A stretch of 41,004 nucleotides of DNA from Bacteroidales bacterium (lineage in GTDB: Bacteria > Bacteroidota > Bacteroidia > Bacteroidales > JAIPAP01), in the NCBI GenBank assembly GCA_021740045.1, contig JAIPAP010000024.1, positions 1 through 41,004 on the forward strand, written 5' to 3'. Both the position numbers and the translations under genes were made by a program. Shown in pieces: positions 8,211-16,516 of this stretch; within the stretch, counting starts at the first letter, position 1, and every line of letters starts with the position of its first letter. The notes under the pieces were generated by a model. It made no database searches. It was not told where the DNA came from and was given only the letters and a program-made list of their open reading frames with translations.

Positions 8211-8396
8211 ATGGCGCATCCGAAGAGAAAAATATCGAAGACCAGAAGAGATAAACGGAGAACGCACTATAAAGCAAAAACGCCAACACTGATCGTTTGT
8301 ACTAATTGCGGAGCTCCCGTTAGATATCACAGGGTATGTTCAGAGTGCGGCTATTACAAAGGCAATCCTGTTATTGAGAGGCCCGAGGCAGAGTAA
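8211..8396 (+). CDS. rpmF: 50S ribosomal protein bL32
   Basis: A 61-aa basic protein of the large ribosomal subunit. It begins MAHPKRKISKTRRDKRR, the canonical bL32 N-terminus, and keeps the zinc-ribbon form with two CxxC pairs (CTNCG and CSECG). The length is normal. Second gene of the DUF177-rpmF-plsX-fabH operon, an arrangement that couples ribosome synthesis to lipid synthesis in many bacteria. Confidence 0.98.
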   Translation: MAHPKRKISKTRRDKRRTHYKAKTPTLIVCTNCGAPVRYHRVCSECGYYKGNPVIERPEAE

Positions 8397-8444
8397 TAAA
8401 TAGTGAATGGGCCATCTTACGATTCCAACAAAAAAATTGAATAG

Positions 8445-9419
8445 ATGAGGGTTGGACTTGACGTGATGGGAGGAGATAATGCACCACAAGCTACTATTGA
8501 TGGTGCTATTTTAATTAATAAAGAGCTTCCCAAAAACGATAGGCTTGTGCTTTTTGGTGATCGGGATTTGATTGCAGAAGAACTGAAGCAACGTGATGAA
8601 AATCCCGATGAATTTGATATAGTGCATGCACCCAAGGTTATTGGAATGGGCGAGCAACCTACCAGGGCTTTTGTTCAGAAACCTGATTCCAGCATAGCCA
8701 AAGGATTCGAATACCTGAAAAAGGGAGATATAGAAGCCTTCTCAAGTGCCGGTAATAGCGGCGCTATGATGGTTGGCTCAATATACAGTGTTAATAATAT
8801 CCAGGGGGTAATTCGTCCTTGCACCACCGCAATTATTCCAAAGGAAAAAGAAGGTATTACCATTTTGCTGGATGTTGGCACAAATCCGGATGCCAAGCCG
8901 GATGTGATGTACCAGTTTGCATTGCTGGGATCATTATATGGAAAACATGTTTTTAACATTAAGGATCCAAAAGTTGGATTGCTTAACATTGGTGAAGAGG
9001 AAAAAAAGGGGAACCTGCTGGCTCAATCTACCTACCAATTAATGAAAGATTCACCTGACTTTAAATTTTATGGCAATGTGGAAAGCCGTGATCTGTTCAA
9101 TGATAAAGTCGATATCATTGTTACCGATGGCTTTACCGGTAATGTTGTGCTCAAACAGATCGAAGCCATGTACCGCATCCTGTTAAAACGGGGCTTGACT
9201 GATGAATTTATTGATCGTATGAATTATGAAAATTTCGGGGGTACACCCATTTTGGGGATCAATTCAACGGTACTAGTCGGTCATGGGATATCGAATGACA
9301 AAGCCATAAAAAACATGGTGCTGCTGTCGAAGGAAATTGCTGAGGCACATCTTTCGCAAAAGATCACAGAAGCGCTAAATACTTATGTGGAAAACAAAAA
9401 GCAGGGGAACAATAACTGA
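8445..9419 (+). CDS. plsX: Phosphate acyltransferase PlsX
   Basis: A 324-aa peripheral membrane enzyme that converts acyl-ACP and phosphate to acyl-phosphate, the donor used by PlsY to start phospholipid synthesis. The N-terminus RVGLDVMGGDNAPQ is the family signature. LLDVGTNPDAKPD and VTDGFTGNVVLKQ are the other conserved blocks, and the length is typical. It starts 48 bases after rpmF and ends 27 bases before fabH. Position and content agree with the standard rpmF-plsX-fabH cluster. Confidence 0.97.
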   Translation: MRVGLDVMGGDNAPQATIDGAILINKELPKNDRLVLFGDRDLIAEELKQRDENPDEFDIVHAPKVIGMGEQPTRAFVQKPDSSIAKGFEYLKKGDIEAFSSAGNSGAMMVGSIYSVNNIQGVIRPCTTAIIPKEKEGITILLDVGTNPDAKPDVMYQFALLGSLYGKHVFNIKDPKVGLLNIGEEEKKGNLLAQSTYQLMKDSPDFKFYGNVESRDLFNDKVDIIVTDGFTGNVVLKQIEAMYRILLKRGLTDEFIDRMNYENFGGTPILGINSTVLVGHGISNDKAIKNMVLLSKEIAEAHLSQKITEALNTYVENKKQGNNN

Positions 9420-9446
9420 CTACGTTAATGATAAATCGACATTAAA

Positions 9447-10433
9447 ATGAGAGCTGCTATAACTGGTATAGGGGGATATGTTCCTGATTATATCCTCACA
9501 AACGATGAGTTGAGCCGAATGGTCGATACCAATGATGATTGGATCATGACGCGCATTGGTATAAAAGAAAGAAGAATTCTTAAAGAAAAAGAAAAAGGTT
9601 CTTCTGACCTTGGAGTTGAAGCAGTAAAGGAACTTCTTGCAAAAACCAACACGACTCCTGATGAAATTGATTTCTTAATTTGTGCCACAGTAACCCCGGA
9701 TATGCAGTTTCCAGCTACAGCCAATATTATCAGCGATAAGGCAGGCATCAAGAACGCCTTCAGTTTCGATCTGAATGCCGGTTGTTCAGGTTTTTTATAT
9801 GCATTGAATACGGCTGCAAAATACATTGAAAGTGGCACCCATAAAAAAGTGATTGTAATAGGAGCTGAAAAGATGTCCTCCATAGTTGACTATACCGATC
9901 GCAGCACATGTCCCATTTTTGGGGATGGTGCCGGTGCCGTTTTGCTAGAGCCCACCAATGATGATACAGGTATTATCGATACCATTACCCAGGTTGACGG
10001 GATGGGGCGCAAGCATCTCCACCAGAAGGCCGGAGGCTCATTAAAACCGGCTTCCCATGAAACCGTTGACGCACGTGAACATTTCATTTACCAGGAAGGC
10101 CAACCTGTTTTCAAATATGCCGTTTCCAATATGGCCGATGCTTCGGTTAAAATGATGAAGCGCCACAACATAGCTCCCGAAGAGCTGGCTTGGCTGGTGC
10201 CCCATCAGGCCAACATGCGGATTATAGAAGCTACAGCACGCCGCATGGGAATTAATAGAGAACAGGTGATGATCAACATCCAGCGATACGGAAATACTAC
10301 TGCTGCAACCCTTCCCCTTTGTTTATGGGAATGGGAAAAGCAACTAAACAAAGGTGATAATCTTATCCTTGCCACTTTCGGCGCCGGTTTTACCTGGGGT
10401 AGCATGTATGTGAAGTGGTCGTATGACGGGTAG
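9447..10433 (+). CDS. fabH: Beta-ketoacyl-ACP synthase III
   Basis: A 328-aa cytoplasmic condensing enzyme that joins an acyl-CoA primer to malonyl-ACP to begin fatty acid synthesis. The catalytic triad is visible: C113 in NAGCSGF, H253 in VPHQANMR and N283 in YGNTTAAT. The C-terminal glycine loop FGAGFTWGS is also present. Length and start ([14 protein letters not shown]) are typical. It closes the DUF177-rpmF-plsX-fabH operon; no obvious terminator follows in the next 150 bases. Primer preference (branched or straight) cannot be read from sequence by eye. Confidence 0.97.
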   Translation: MRAAITGIGGYVPDYILTNDELSRMVDTNDDWIMTRIGIKERRILKEKEKGSSDLGVEAVKELLAKTNTTPDEIDFLICATVTPDMQFPATANIISDKAGIKNAFSFDLNAGCSGFLYALNTAAKYIESGTHKKVIVIGAEKMSSIVDYTDRSTCPIFGDGAGAVLLEPTNDDTGIIDTITQVDGMGRKHLHQKAGGSLKPASHETVDAREHFIYQEGQPVFKYAVSNMADASVKMMKRHNIAPEELAWLVPHQANMRIIEATARRMGINREQVMINIQRYGNTTAATLPLCLWEWEKQLNKGDNLILATFGAGFTWGSMYVKWSYDG

Positions 10434-10585
10434 GAAAACCGGTAGCAATTTTTTCACATATTGATAAACCGCTTAAAGGAAACTTCTTCTATTCAGGGCA
10501 AGTATTCAATCATGATCAGCGTTATATTGGAAAGAGATGTTGAACAAAATGAGCATCTTAAATACAAAAGGTATATCTTTGGATT

Positions 10586-10876
10586 ATGAAAACTTTACCG
10601 GAAATAAAATCTATTTTACAAAGCCATAAAAAAGCACTGAGTATAAAATATCCCATAAAATCGCTTGCCGTTTTTGGCTCCTATGCACGTAATGAACAAA
10701 CAAAAATTAGTGATGTGGACATCGTTGTTGAGTTCTACGATTCTGTTGGTATAGAGTTCATTGATTTGGCGGAGGAATTGGAAAATTTGCTCGGTGTTAA
10801 GGTTGACCTGGTGTCCAAGTCAGGTATCAGGAAAGGGTATTTTGATTCAATTAAGTCAGATTTGATCTATGTCTAA
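10586..10876 (+). CDS. MNT-domain nucleotidyltransferase (MntA-like antitoxin)
   Basis: 96 aa, a minimal nucleotidyltransferase. The GSYARNEQTKISDVDIVV segment gives the GS-x10-D-x-D metal and nucleotide site intact. In studied type VII toxin-antitoxin pairs (MntA-HepT) this protein AMPylates and inactivates the HEPN RNase partner encoded directly downstream. Here the downstream HepT frame starts inside the last codons of this gene (ATG at 10869), the usual overlap, but stops after 37 codons. This antitoxin therefore appears to lack a working partner. The nucleotidyltransferase itself looks whole and the length is normal. A TATCTTTG box (10574-10581) lies right before the ATG, so transcription may be nearly leaderless. 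Confidence 0.88.
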   Translation: MKTLPEIKSILQSHKKALSIKYPIKSLAVFGSYARNEQTKISDVDIVVEFYDSVGIEFIDLAEELENLLGVKVDLVSKSGIRKGYFDSIKSDLIYV

Positions 10877-10982
10877 GCGGGATACACAACTTCTTATTCA
10901 AGATATGTATGAGGCCGCCCAAAAGATCAAAAAATACACGGTAAGACACGATTTTGAAGACTTTCTAAATGATGATAAATAG
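10869..10982 (+). pseudogene. HepT-like HEPN toxin, truncated to 37 codons
   Basis: The frame starts MSKRDTQLLIQDMYEAA and runs to FEDFLNDDK before a TAG at 10980-10982. This is the expected N-terminal helix of a HepT/DUF86 HEPN protein, normally about 110-115 aa. In intact relatives the text after this point continues with a K-T-x-D-A-V-type helix and later the R-x4-6-H RNase motif; both are gone. The break falls exactly where the downstream acetyltransferase gene begins, and the two frames overlap by 14 bases. It is probably a deletion remnant that has lost toxin activity. Confidence 0.7.
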
Positions 10983-11397
10983 AATAAGTTTCAGCGATTC
11001 GGAATTCAAAAAACTTGCCCTCCCCATTCGAACTAAAGTTTTTGTCGATGAACAAAAGGTACCATCCGAACTGGAATATGACGGTGCAGATGAACAAGCC
11101 CGGCATTATATCCTCTACCTGGATGAGAAGCCCATTGGCACGGCAAGATGGCGTGAAACCAATGAAGGCATTAAGCTGGAGCGCTTTGCTGTGTTAAAGC
11201 AATACCGGAATAAAAATTATGGTTCCGGGTTGCTCAAGGCAGTCCTTCAGGATATTATTCCTTTGAATAAACCCATTTATCTCCATGCCCAGCTAAAAGC
11301 CGTTCCCTATTATGAAAGACAGGGTTTTGTGAAAGTAGGTGAAAAATTCGTGGAAGCCGGGATCGAGCATTATTTGATGCAATACGACAAAAAATGA
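10969..11397 (+). CDS. GNAT family N-acetyltransferase (YjcF/ElaA-like)
   Basis: 142 aa. The N-terminal IRTKVFVDEQKVPSELEYDG block is characteristic of the YjcF/ElaA-type GNAT group. The acetyl-CoA binding motif A appears as LKQYRNKNYGSGLL (Q/R-x-x-G-x-G/A type, with N-Y replacing one glycine). YYERQGFVKVGEKFVEAGIEH is the C-terminal conserved part. The substrate is unknown. The ATGATG start is shared with the last codons of the broken HepT frame, so the gene may be translated from the antitoxin's transcript. Either ATG (10969 or 10972) may be used. Confidence 0.87.
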   Translation: MMINRISFSDSEFKKLALPIRTKVFVDEQKVPSELEYDGADEQARHYILYLDEKPIGTARWRETNEGIKLERFAVLKQYRNKNYGSGLLKAVLQDIIPLNKPIYLHAQLKAVPYYERQGFVKVGEKFVEAGIEHYLMQYDKK

Positions 11398-11530
11398 GAC
11401 TCCATCATGCTTTAAGCATCGGTTTGATATTGGTTATTAGGGTGATCGAATCCGAAAATTACATATTCAATTGATTATGAATTCGTTTTGTAGAGTTGTG
11501 TTGTTTCCAAAGAACCAACCCCTCCGCAAT

Positions 11531-11719
11531 ATTCTCCAATCATCCAATCTCCAATCTGCATTCTCCAATCCAATTAGCGCGTGGTCGGCAATGGGTGGTT
11601 CCATCATGCACCAATCCAATGAGGTAATCACCCAAATAACTAATTCATCTCTCCATCTCTCAGTCTCTCCGTCTCTTAGTCTCTAAGTCTCTCAGTCTCT
11701 CCGTCTCTAAGCCTCTCCC
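11531..11719. repeat. Decayed CT-rich simple-sequence repeats
   Basis: The 322-base gap between the GNAT and PHP genes contains two low-complexity tracts. At 11531-11575 there are repeated TCTCCAATC/CCAATCT units. At 11648-11719 there are degenerate copies of a 7-8 base unit of the CTCTCAGT/CTCTCCGT/CTCTAAGT type. No gene is seen in the gap. The second tract runs right up to the stop of the PHP gene. Confidence 0.8.
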
Positions 11720-12559
11720 TCACAAAGCCTCTGCCTTCCATTCGCCATCAAAGACCATCAGTTCCTTAAACCCCAAATCTTGCAAATGCCGGCGGGTTTC
11801 TTCCATGTAACCGGTGAGGTCATCAGGTTTATGGGCGTCGGAATTGAGCATGATGGGCATGTGGCGTTGTTTGAGTTCCTTCAATATCCGGTTGCCGGGG
11901 AATAATTCATCGGAGCGGCCCTTGTAAATGCCCCGGGTGTTTACCTCGGTAATGGCACCGGTTTGCTTAATGACCTCAAGGGTTTCCAACACCAAATGCC
12001 GGTACCATTTTTCATCCTGCTCGAAATAGCGGTCTTTATTGTGCATCTTGATCTTATCCAAATGCCCCACCACATCTACCGGCTGGCTTTCGAGCATTTG
12101 ATTGATCTGATGATAATAGGCTTTTACAGCTTTTTTAATATCACCTCCGAATACCCGGTTCAATCCTTCATCGTATATTTCAGCCTTGGGGCCGTCGATA
12201 AACCAAAGCTTATGCGGATCGCTGTTTCGAACCAAATGCACTGAACCGATTATATAATCCAGGCCGAGCTCCTTTTGGAATGCTGCAAAATCTTTGGTCA
12301 CACCGGTAACAAAATCAATTTCCAGTGAAAGAAAAATGCGAAGTGTGTCTTTGTACTTTTCTGCCAATGATCTTACTTCATCCCGGTATACCGGGAGGTC
12401 TTCTTCGGCAATGGCAAAGTTATTCTTAAAAGGAACCGGCGCATGACTGGAAAAACCTAACGCATAAAAGCCCCCCTCGAGGGCCTTTTTCACAAAATTT
12501 TCCGGAACATCCTTTCCGTCGCAATAATGACTGTGTGTATGGTAGTTCGTTTTTTTCAC
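11720..12559 (-). CDS. PHP-family histidinol-phosphatase-like protein
   Basis: 279 aa. The PHP metal site starts at HTHSHYCDG (H7, H9). SLEIDFV, IIGSVHL and the late NSDAHKPDD supply the other metal ligands, matching HisK-type histidinol-phosphate phosphatases that hydrolyse histidinol phosphate with a trinuclear metal centre. No his genes are nearby, so activity on another phosphoester is possible. The start is GTG (12559-12557) and overlaps the stop of the upstream U32 gene by four bases (GTGA), which implies translational coupling. The two genes form an operon on the minus strand. Confidence 0.85.
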   Translation of the reverse strand: MKKTNYHTHSHYCDGKDVPENFVKKALEGGFYALGFSSHAPVPFKNNFAIAEEDLPVYRDEVRSLAEKYKDTLRIFLSLEIDFVTGVTKDFAAFQKELGLDYIIGSVHLVRNSDPHKLWFIDGPKAEIYDEGLNRVFGGDIKKAVKAYYHQINQMLESQPVDVVGHLDKIKMHNKDRYFEQDEKWYRHLVLETLEVIKQTGAITEVNTRGIYKGRSDELFPGNRILKELKQRHMPIMLNSDAHKPDDLTGYMEETRRHLQDLGFKELMVFDGEWKAEAL

Positions 12560-13818
12560 CTTCTAGTTTCGCTTTGCCGTTCAACAATTTTATAGAGTTT
12601 ATCGGAGCGGCGAACCATTCCGGGAACCTTGATAGAGCATAGTTCTCCTTTTGTTGTGGTTTCCACTTGCCTGTCATCTACCCGGATCTCCTCGACCTGA
12701 TTCTCCATCACACCCGTGGCAGGGCCTATAATATGGATTTCATCCCCCTGGCTTAGGGAGTGGGTTTCCATTTTTACTTCAGCCACTTTCAATTTGGTGA
12801 AGTAATTGGTGATCTTACCCACATAAATTTTCTGTTTAGTGGCCTGTGAACCGTAGCGTTCGGTCCATTCGCCCATTTTACGGCCTAAATAATAACCATC
12901 CCAGAAACCACGGTTATAAACGGTTTTTAGCTGCTCATTCCATTTTTCAATGTTTTCGCGGGTGTATTCACCCTTATAATAAGCCTTAACCGCTTCCTTA
13001 TAGGTTGCGGTAACCGTTTTAACATATTCCGGAGAGCGGCCCCTTCCCTCTATCTTTAATACCTTTACACCGGCATCCAGTATCTTATCCAGGAAATCAA
13101 TCGTTTTCAGATCCTTGGGCGACATGATATATTCATTATCAACGGCCAGTTCCACTTCTCCATCCCTATCGGTTACCTTATAAGGGCGGCGGCAGGGTTG
13201 CAGGCAGGCGCCCCGGTTGGCCGAATAATTGAAATTATCGAGACTCAGGTAACATTTACCCGAAACCGCCATACACAAAGCCCCATGAGCAAACACTTCA
13301 ATCTCCACCAAGCGTCCGGAAGGTCCGGTAATATTTTGTTCCCGTATTTGCCGGGTGATCTCCTTGACCTGATCAAGATTCAGCTCACGGGCGGTGACCA
13401 TGACATCGGCAAAATGAGCAAAAAATTTCACCGCCTCGATGTTGGTGACATTGCTTTGGGTGGAAATATGCACTTCCATTCCAATGGAACGGGCATATTG
13501 GATTACCGAAATATCGGAGGCAATAATGGCCGTAATATCATTCGTTTTTGCAGCATCTATCACCCTGCGGAGCTCATCCAGTTCTTCGTTATAGATAACC
13601 GTATTTAAGGTGATATAGGAACGGATGTTGTTTTCATGGCAAATGCGGGTAATTTCCACCAAATCGTCCAGGGTGAAATTACTTGACGAGCGGGAACGCA
13701 TATTCAGCTTCCCGATGCCGAAATAAACCGAACCGGCGCCGCCTTGAATGGCCGCTTGCAATGAGGCCCAAGAACCCACGGGCGCCATGATCTCTATGTG
13801 ATTTCCGCTATTCTCCAT
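12556..13818 (-). CDS. Peptidase U32 family protein (TrhP/YegQ-like)
   Basis: About 420 aa from the ATG at 13818; an in-frame ATG at 13875 would add 19 residues of non-family sequence. Homology begins at IEIMAPVGSWASLQAA, a standard U32 start, which favours the later start. VEVFAHGALCMAVSGKCYLS and ANRGACLQPCRRPY carry the conserved cysteines thought to bind an iron-sulfur cluster. In E. coli the similar-length TrhP takes part in prephenate-dependent hydroxylation of tRNA uridine-34, and the longer RlhA modifies 23S rRNA. A tRNA-modifying role is therefore inferred rather than peptidase activity. First gene of a two-gene operon with the PHP phosphatase. Confidence 0.88.
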   Translation of the reverse strand: MENSGNHIEIMAPVGSWASLQAAIQGGAGSVYFGIGKLNMRSRSSSNFTLDDLVEITRICHENNIRSYITLNTVIYNEELDELRRVIDAAKTNDITAIIASDISVIQYARSIGMEVHISTQSNVTNIEAVKFFAHFADVMVTARELNLDQVKEITRQIREQNITGPSGRLVEIEVFAHGALCMAVSGKCYLSLDNFNYSANRGACLQPCRRPYKVTDRDGEVELAVDNEYIMSPKDLKTIDFLDKILDAGVKVLKIEGRGRSPEYVKTVTATYKEAVKAYYKGEYTRENIEKWNEQLKTVYNRGFWDGYYLGRKMGEWTERYGSQATKQKIYVGKITNYFTKLKVAEVKMETHSLSQGDEIHIIGPATGVMENQVEEIRVDDRQVETTTKGELCSIKVPGMVRRSDKLYKIVERQSETRR

Positions 13819-13998
13819 AAAATCTATGCAAAGTAAACGGTTTTTAGGGTGAAAATTGCATAGAAGCTCGGGCATTGTTAATGCTCTTGTTTTTCGACAA
13901 TTTGCAGACCAAAACGGAAGACATAAATGGGAAATAAGGATATAAGTGTCCCCCTCCTCTCCCGCACATTTATTAATTTTGAAGAAAATTTTAAGAAA

Positions 13999-14496
13999 AT
14001 GAACCGGTTGGCAAAAAATGGCTATATCGCTTTTTTATTGATAGGAGTTTTGTTCTTGTTGAACGCATGCGGGTCTTCGGTGATCTATGAGGAAAATACC
14101 ACCTTCGAAAATGATGTTTGGAAGCGTTTTAATAAGTTATCCTTCGAATATAACGCTACGGCCAAATCAGAACCTTGCGACATTTTCCTGACACTTGAAC
14201 TTACCGATGATTTCAACTTAAAAGCATTGCCGGTTCATTTTACCATGGCAACCCCCTCGGGAGAAATACGTAACCTGGAACACACCATCGAAATAAAAAA
14301 CAACAGCAATCAAATGAAAGGCAAGAAACAGGGCGGTGTATGGAAATTAAAATCGAGGGTTTATAATGGATTTACCTATAGGAATGAAGGACAGGGAAAG
14401 ATCACCGTTGAAAATCTTAATTATAAATACCAAACCGAAGGTGTTCACTCCGTTGGTATCCTTATCGAAAAAAGCGGTGGACTGATGTTGCCGTAA
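13999..14496 (+). CDS. gldH: Gliding-motility-type lipoprotein GldH
   Basis: 165 aa from the ATG at 13999; the frame is open further upstream, but those residues precede the signal peptide. The signal sequence ends in the lipobox LNAC with C24 lipidated. The beta-rich body (YEENTTFENDVWKRFNKLSFEY and later TPSGEIRNLE) fits the GldH family, needed for gliding in Flavobacterium johnsoniae but also present in non-gliding Bacteroidota. No other gld genes are in the window. It converges with ribF, leaving only four bases between the stop codons. Confidence 0.8.
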   Translation: MNRLAKNGYIAFLLIGVLFLLNACGSSVIYEENTTFENDVWKRFNKLSFEYNATAKSEPCDIFLTLELTDDFNLKALPVHFTMATPSGEIRNLEHTIEIKNNSNQMKGKKQGGVWKLKSRVYNGFTYRNEGQGKITVENLNYKYQTEGVHSVGILIEKSGGLMLP

Positions 14497-14500
14497 ATTG

Positions 14501-15427
14501 TTAGCCGTCAAAAATTTTCCGGGCGGCCTCCCTGTCCTGATGCAGTTGTTTTTTCAATAAATCCAGGTTACCAAATTTTTTCTCATCCCTGATGCGGTCA
14601 ATAAAATACAGGGTAATGGATTCGTCATAAATATCCTGTTCGAAATCAAAAATATGGGCCTCGAGCGTCAAGTGGTTGGTGCTTATAGTCGGGCGGAAGC
14701 CAATGTTGCCCATACCGTTAAACACCTTTCCGTTCCATTCCACCTGCACGGCATAAACCCCTTTCCCGGGAATCAATTTATAAGAGTTTTCCACTTCTAA
14801 ATTCACCGTTGGAAAACCGATGAGCTTACCAATCTGGTTGCCGCGCATCACCCTGCCGGAAACCATGTAGCGATAATCCAGCAAATGATTGGCTGTTTTA
14901 ATATCGCCTTCGAATAAAGCATTGCGGATGCGGGTGGAACTAATGGTGTTGTTTTCAATATCTTCGGCGGGAATTTCCTCAACCGTAAAGCCATGCTTCT
15001 GACCATATTTTTCCAATACCTCAAAATTACCTTCGCGTCCCTTGCCAAAGGCATGATCATAACCCACCACCATGGTCTTCACCCCGATCTTGTCAATCAA
15101 AATCTGTTCGATGAATTCCTCGGAAGTCATTTCTGCAAATGCCTGGGTAAATCTTACCATCACCAAGTGATCGATGCCGGCCTTCTCAAATAGATTGGCA
15201 CGTTCCCCAGGTGTACTTAGCAAACGAAGGCTTTCCTTATCCTTATTTAAAACAATGCGCGGATGCGGATGAAAGGTTATAATCACGGTTTCGCCACCGG
15301 TCTCACGGGCAATTTCTTTGAGGCGTTTTAATATTTTCCGATGGCCTTTATGAACGCCATCGAAAGTCCCCAGGGTCACTATGGGATTCGTAGCGTCGAA
15401 TTTTTCTATGTCGTAATGCGTGATCAC
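14501..15427 (-). CDS. ribF: Bifunctional riboflavin kinase / FAD synthetase
   Basis: 308 aa. The N-terminal nucleotidyltransferase domain shows GTFDGVHKGHRKIL with the H-x-G-H motif and later ISSTRIRNAL, and adenylates FMN to FAD. The C-terminal riboflavin kinase domain shows GRVMRGNQIGKLIGFPTVNL and KGVYAVQV, and phosphorylates riboflavin to FMN. Normal length. It begins 8 bases after asd on the same strand, so asd-ribF is an operon. The product would supply cofactor to flavoproteins such as the two-flavin enzyme at 4.1-7.4 kb. Confidence 0.97.
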   Translation of the reverse strand: MITHYDIEKFDATNPIVTLGTFDGVHKGHRKILKRLKEIARETGGETVIITFHPHPRIVLNKDKESLRLLSTPGERANLFEKAGIDHLVMVRFTQAFAEMTSEEFIEQILIDKIGVKTMVVGYDHAFGKGREGNFEVLEKYGQKHGFTVEEIPAEDIENNTISSTRIRNALFEGDIKTANHLLDYRYMVSGRVMRGNQIGKLIGFPTVNLEVENSYKLIPGKGVYAVQVEWNGKVFNGMGNIGFRPTISTNHLTLEAHIFDFEQDIYDESITLYFIDRIRDEKKFGNLDLLKKQLHQDREAARKIFDG

Positions 15428-15435
15428 CTTTTACT

Positions 15436-16440
15436 TTAGTTCCCCCCTGTTAGTTTATGTTCAACCAGGTACTCGGCTATCTGAACGGCGTTGGTTGCCG
15501 CGCCTTTGCGCAGGTTATCCGAAACCACCCACATATTCAGGCTGTTTTCATTGGAAAAATCGCGCCGCAGCCGCCCGACAAATACCTCGTTTTTTCCGCG
15601 GGCAAAGATAGGCATAGGATAATGATTATTCAATGGAGCATCCTGAACCACCACGCCTTTGGTCTGTTCCAATAAGCCTCTTATGTCATTCAGGCGAAAA
15701 TCACGGTCAAGCTCCACATTAACTGCTTCGGAATGCCCGCCGTATACCGGCACCCTCACCACTGTTGAGGTGATGCGCATTTGCGGCTCATCCAATATTT
15801 TCCTTGTCTCATTCACCAGCTTAACTTCTTCACTGGTATAACCATCCTTATCAAAACTTCCTCCGTGTGGTAAAACATTCAGGTCGATGGGATGCGGATA
15901 GGCTTTTTCCCCTTCGCTGCCCTTGCGCTCATGTTCGAGTTGCCTTACACCTTTCATGCCGCTTCCGGTTACCGATTGGTAGGTTGCCACCACCAGGCGC
16001 CTTATCCCGTAGGCCCGATGAAGCGGAGCCAGGGCTAAAACCATTTGTATGGTGGAGCAATTCGGATTGGCGATAATTTTATTATTGGGCTTGATAACAG
16101 CGGCATTAATTTCGGGAACCACCAGAGGAATCTTCTTATCCATGCGCCAGGCCGAGGAGTTATCGATAACCATACAACCGGCTTTGGCAAATTTGGGCGC
16201 CCATTCTTTTGAAACATCCCCGCCGGCTGAAAACAAGGCGATGTCAGGCTTCATTTCCACGGCAGTTTTCAAGCTTACTACTTCAAATTCCCGTTCACCA
16301 TAAGTTAATTTTTTACCTACGGAGCGTTCCGAAGCTGCCGGAATGATTTCGGCATCCCTGAGCAAGGCGCTTTCCTGTAAAACCGTTAACATCACGTCAC
16401 CCACCAATCCGGTGGCGCCTACAACCGCTATTCGCATCAT
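15436..16440 (-). CDS. asd: Aspartate-semialdehyde dehydrogenase
   Basis: 334 aa. NADPH-dependent conversion of aspartyl phosphate to aspartate semialdehyde, the branch point to lysine/diaminopimelate, threonine and methionine. GATGLVG near the N-terminus is the dinucleotide fold, the catalytic cysteine is in NPNCSTIQM, and VPVYGGHSEAVNVE carries the substrate-binding His region. The start MMRIAVVG allows either of two adjacent ATGs. First gene of the asd-ribF operon, with a well-formed promoter upstream. Confidence 0.97.
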   Translation of the reverse strand: MMRIAVVGATGLVGDVMLTVLQESALLRDAEIIPAASERSVGKKLTYGEREFEVVSLKTAVEMKPDIALFSAGGDVSKEWAPKFAKAGCMVIDNSSAWRMDKKIPLVVPEINAAVIKPNNKIIANPNCSTIQMVLALAPLHRAYGIRRLVVATYQSVTGSGMKGVRQLEHERKGSEGEKAYPHPIDLNVLPHGGSFDKDGYTSEEVKLVNETRKILDEPQMRITSTVVRVPVYGGHSEAVNVELDRDFRLNDIRGLLEQTKGVVVQDAPLNNHYPMPIFARGKNEVFVGRLRRDFSNENSLNMWVVSDNLRKGAATNAVQIAEYLVEHKLTGGN

Positions 16441-16456
16441 AATTGATTTTGATTGA

Positions 16457-16491
16457 CAAAAATAGTATATTTACAACGCATTTTAATTCAA
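16457..16491 (-). promoter_or_regulatory. Predicted promoter of asd-ribF
   Basis: On the minus strand TATTTTTG (16464-16457) matches TAnnTTTG, with a TTG at 16491-16489, 24 bases upstream. Spacing is at the long end of what is usual. The -7 box lies 17 bases before the asd ATG. Confidence 0.5.
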
Positions 16492-16516
16492 CCAGCCTGA
16501 ATGGCTATAGTTTATC

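Noticed and set aside
10574-10581. TATCTTTG box as a promoter for the MNT gene
   Set aside because: It ends 4 bases before the ATG, so the transcript would start at or after the start codon, and no -33 TTG is at the right distance. Noted in the gene entry but not called as a promoter.
11648-11719. CRISPR array
   Set aside because: The repeat unit is 7-8 bases, degenerate and without spacers.
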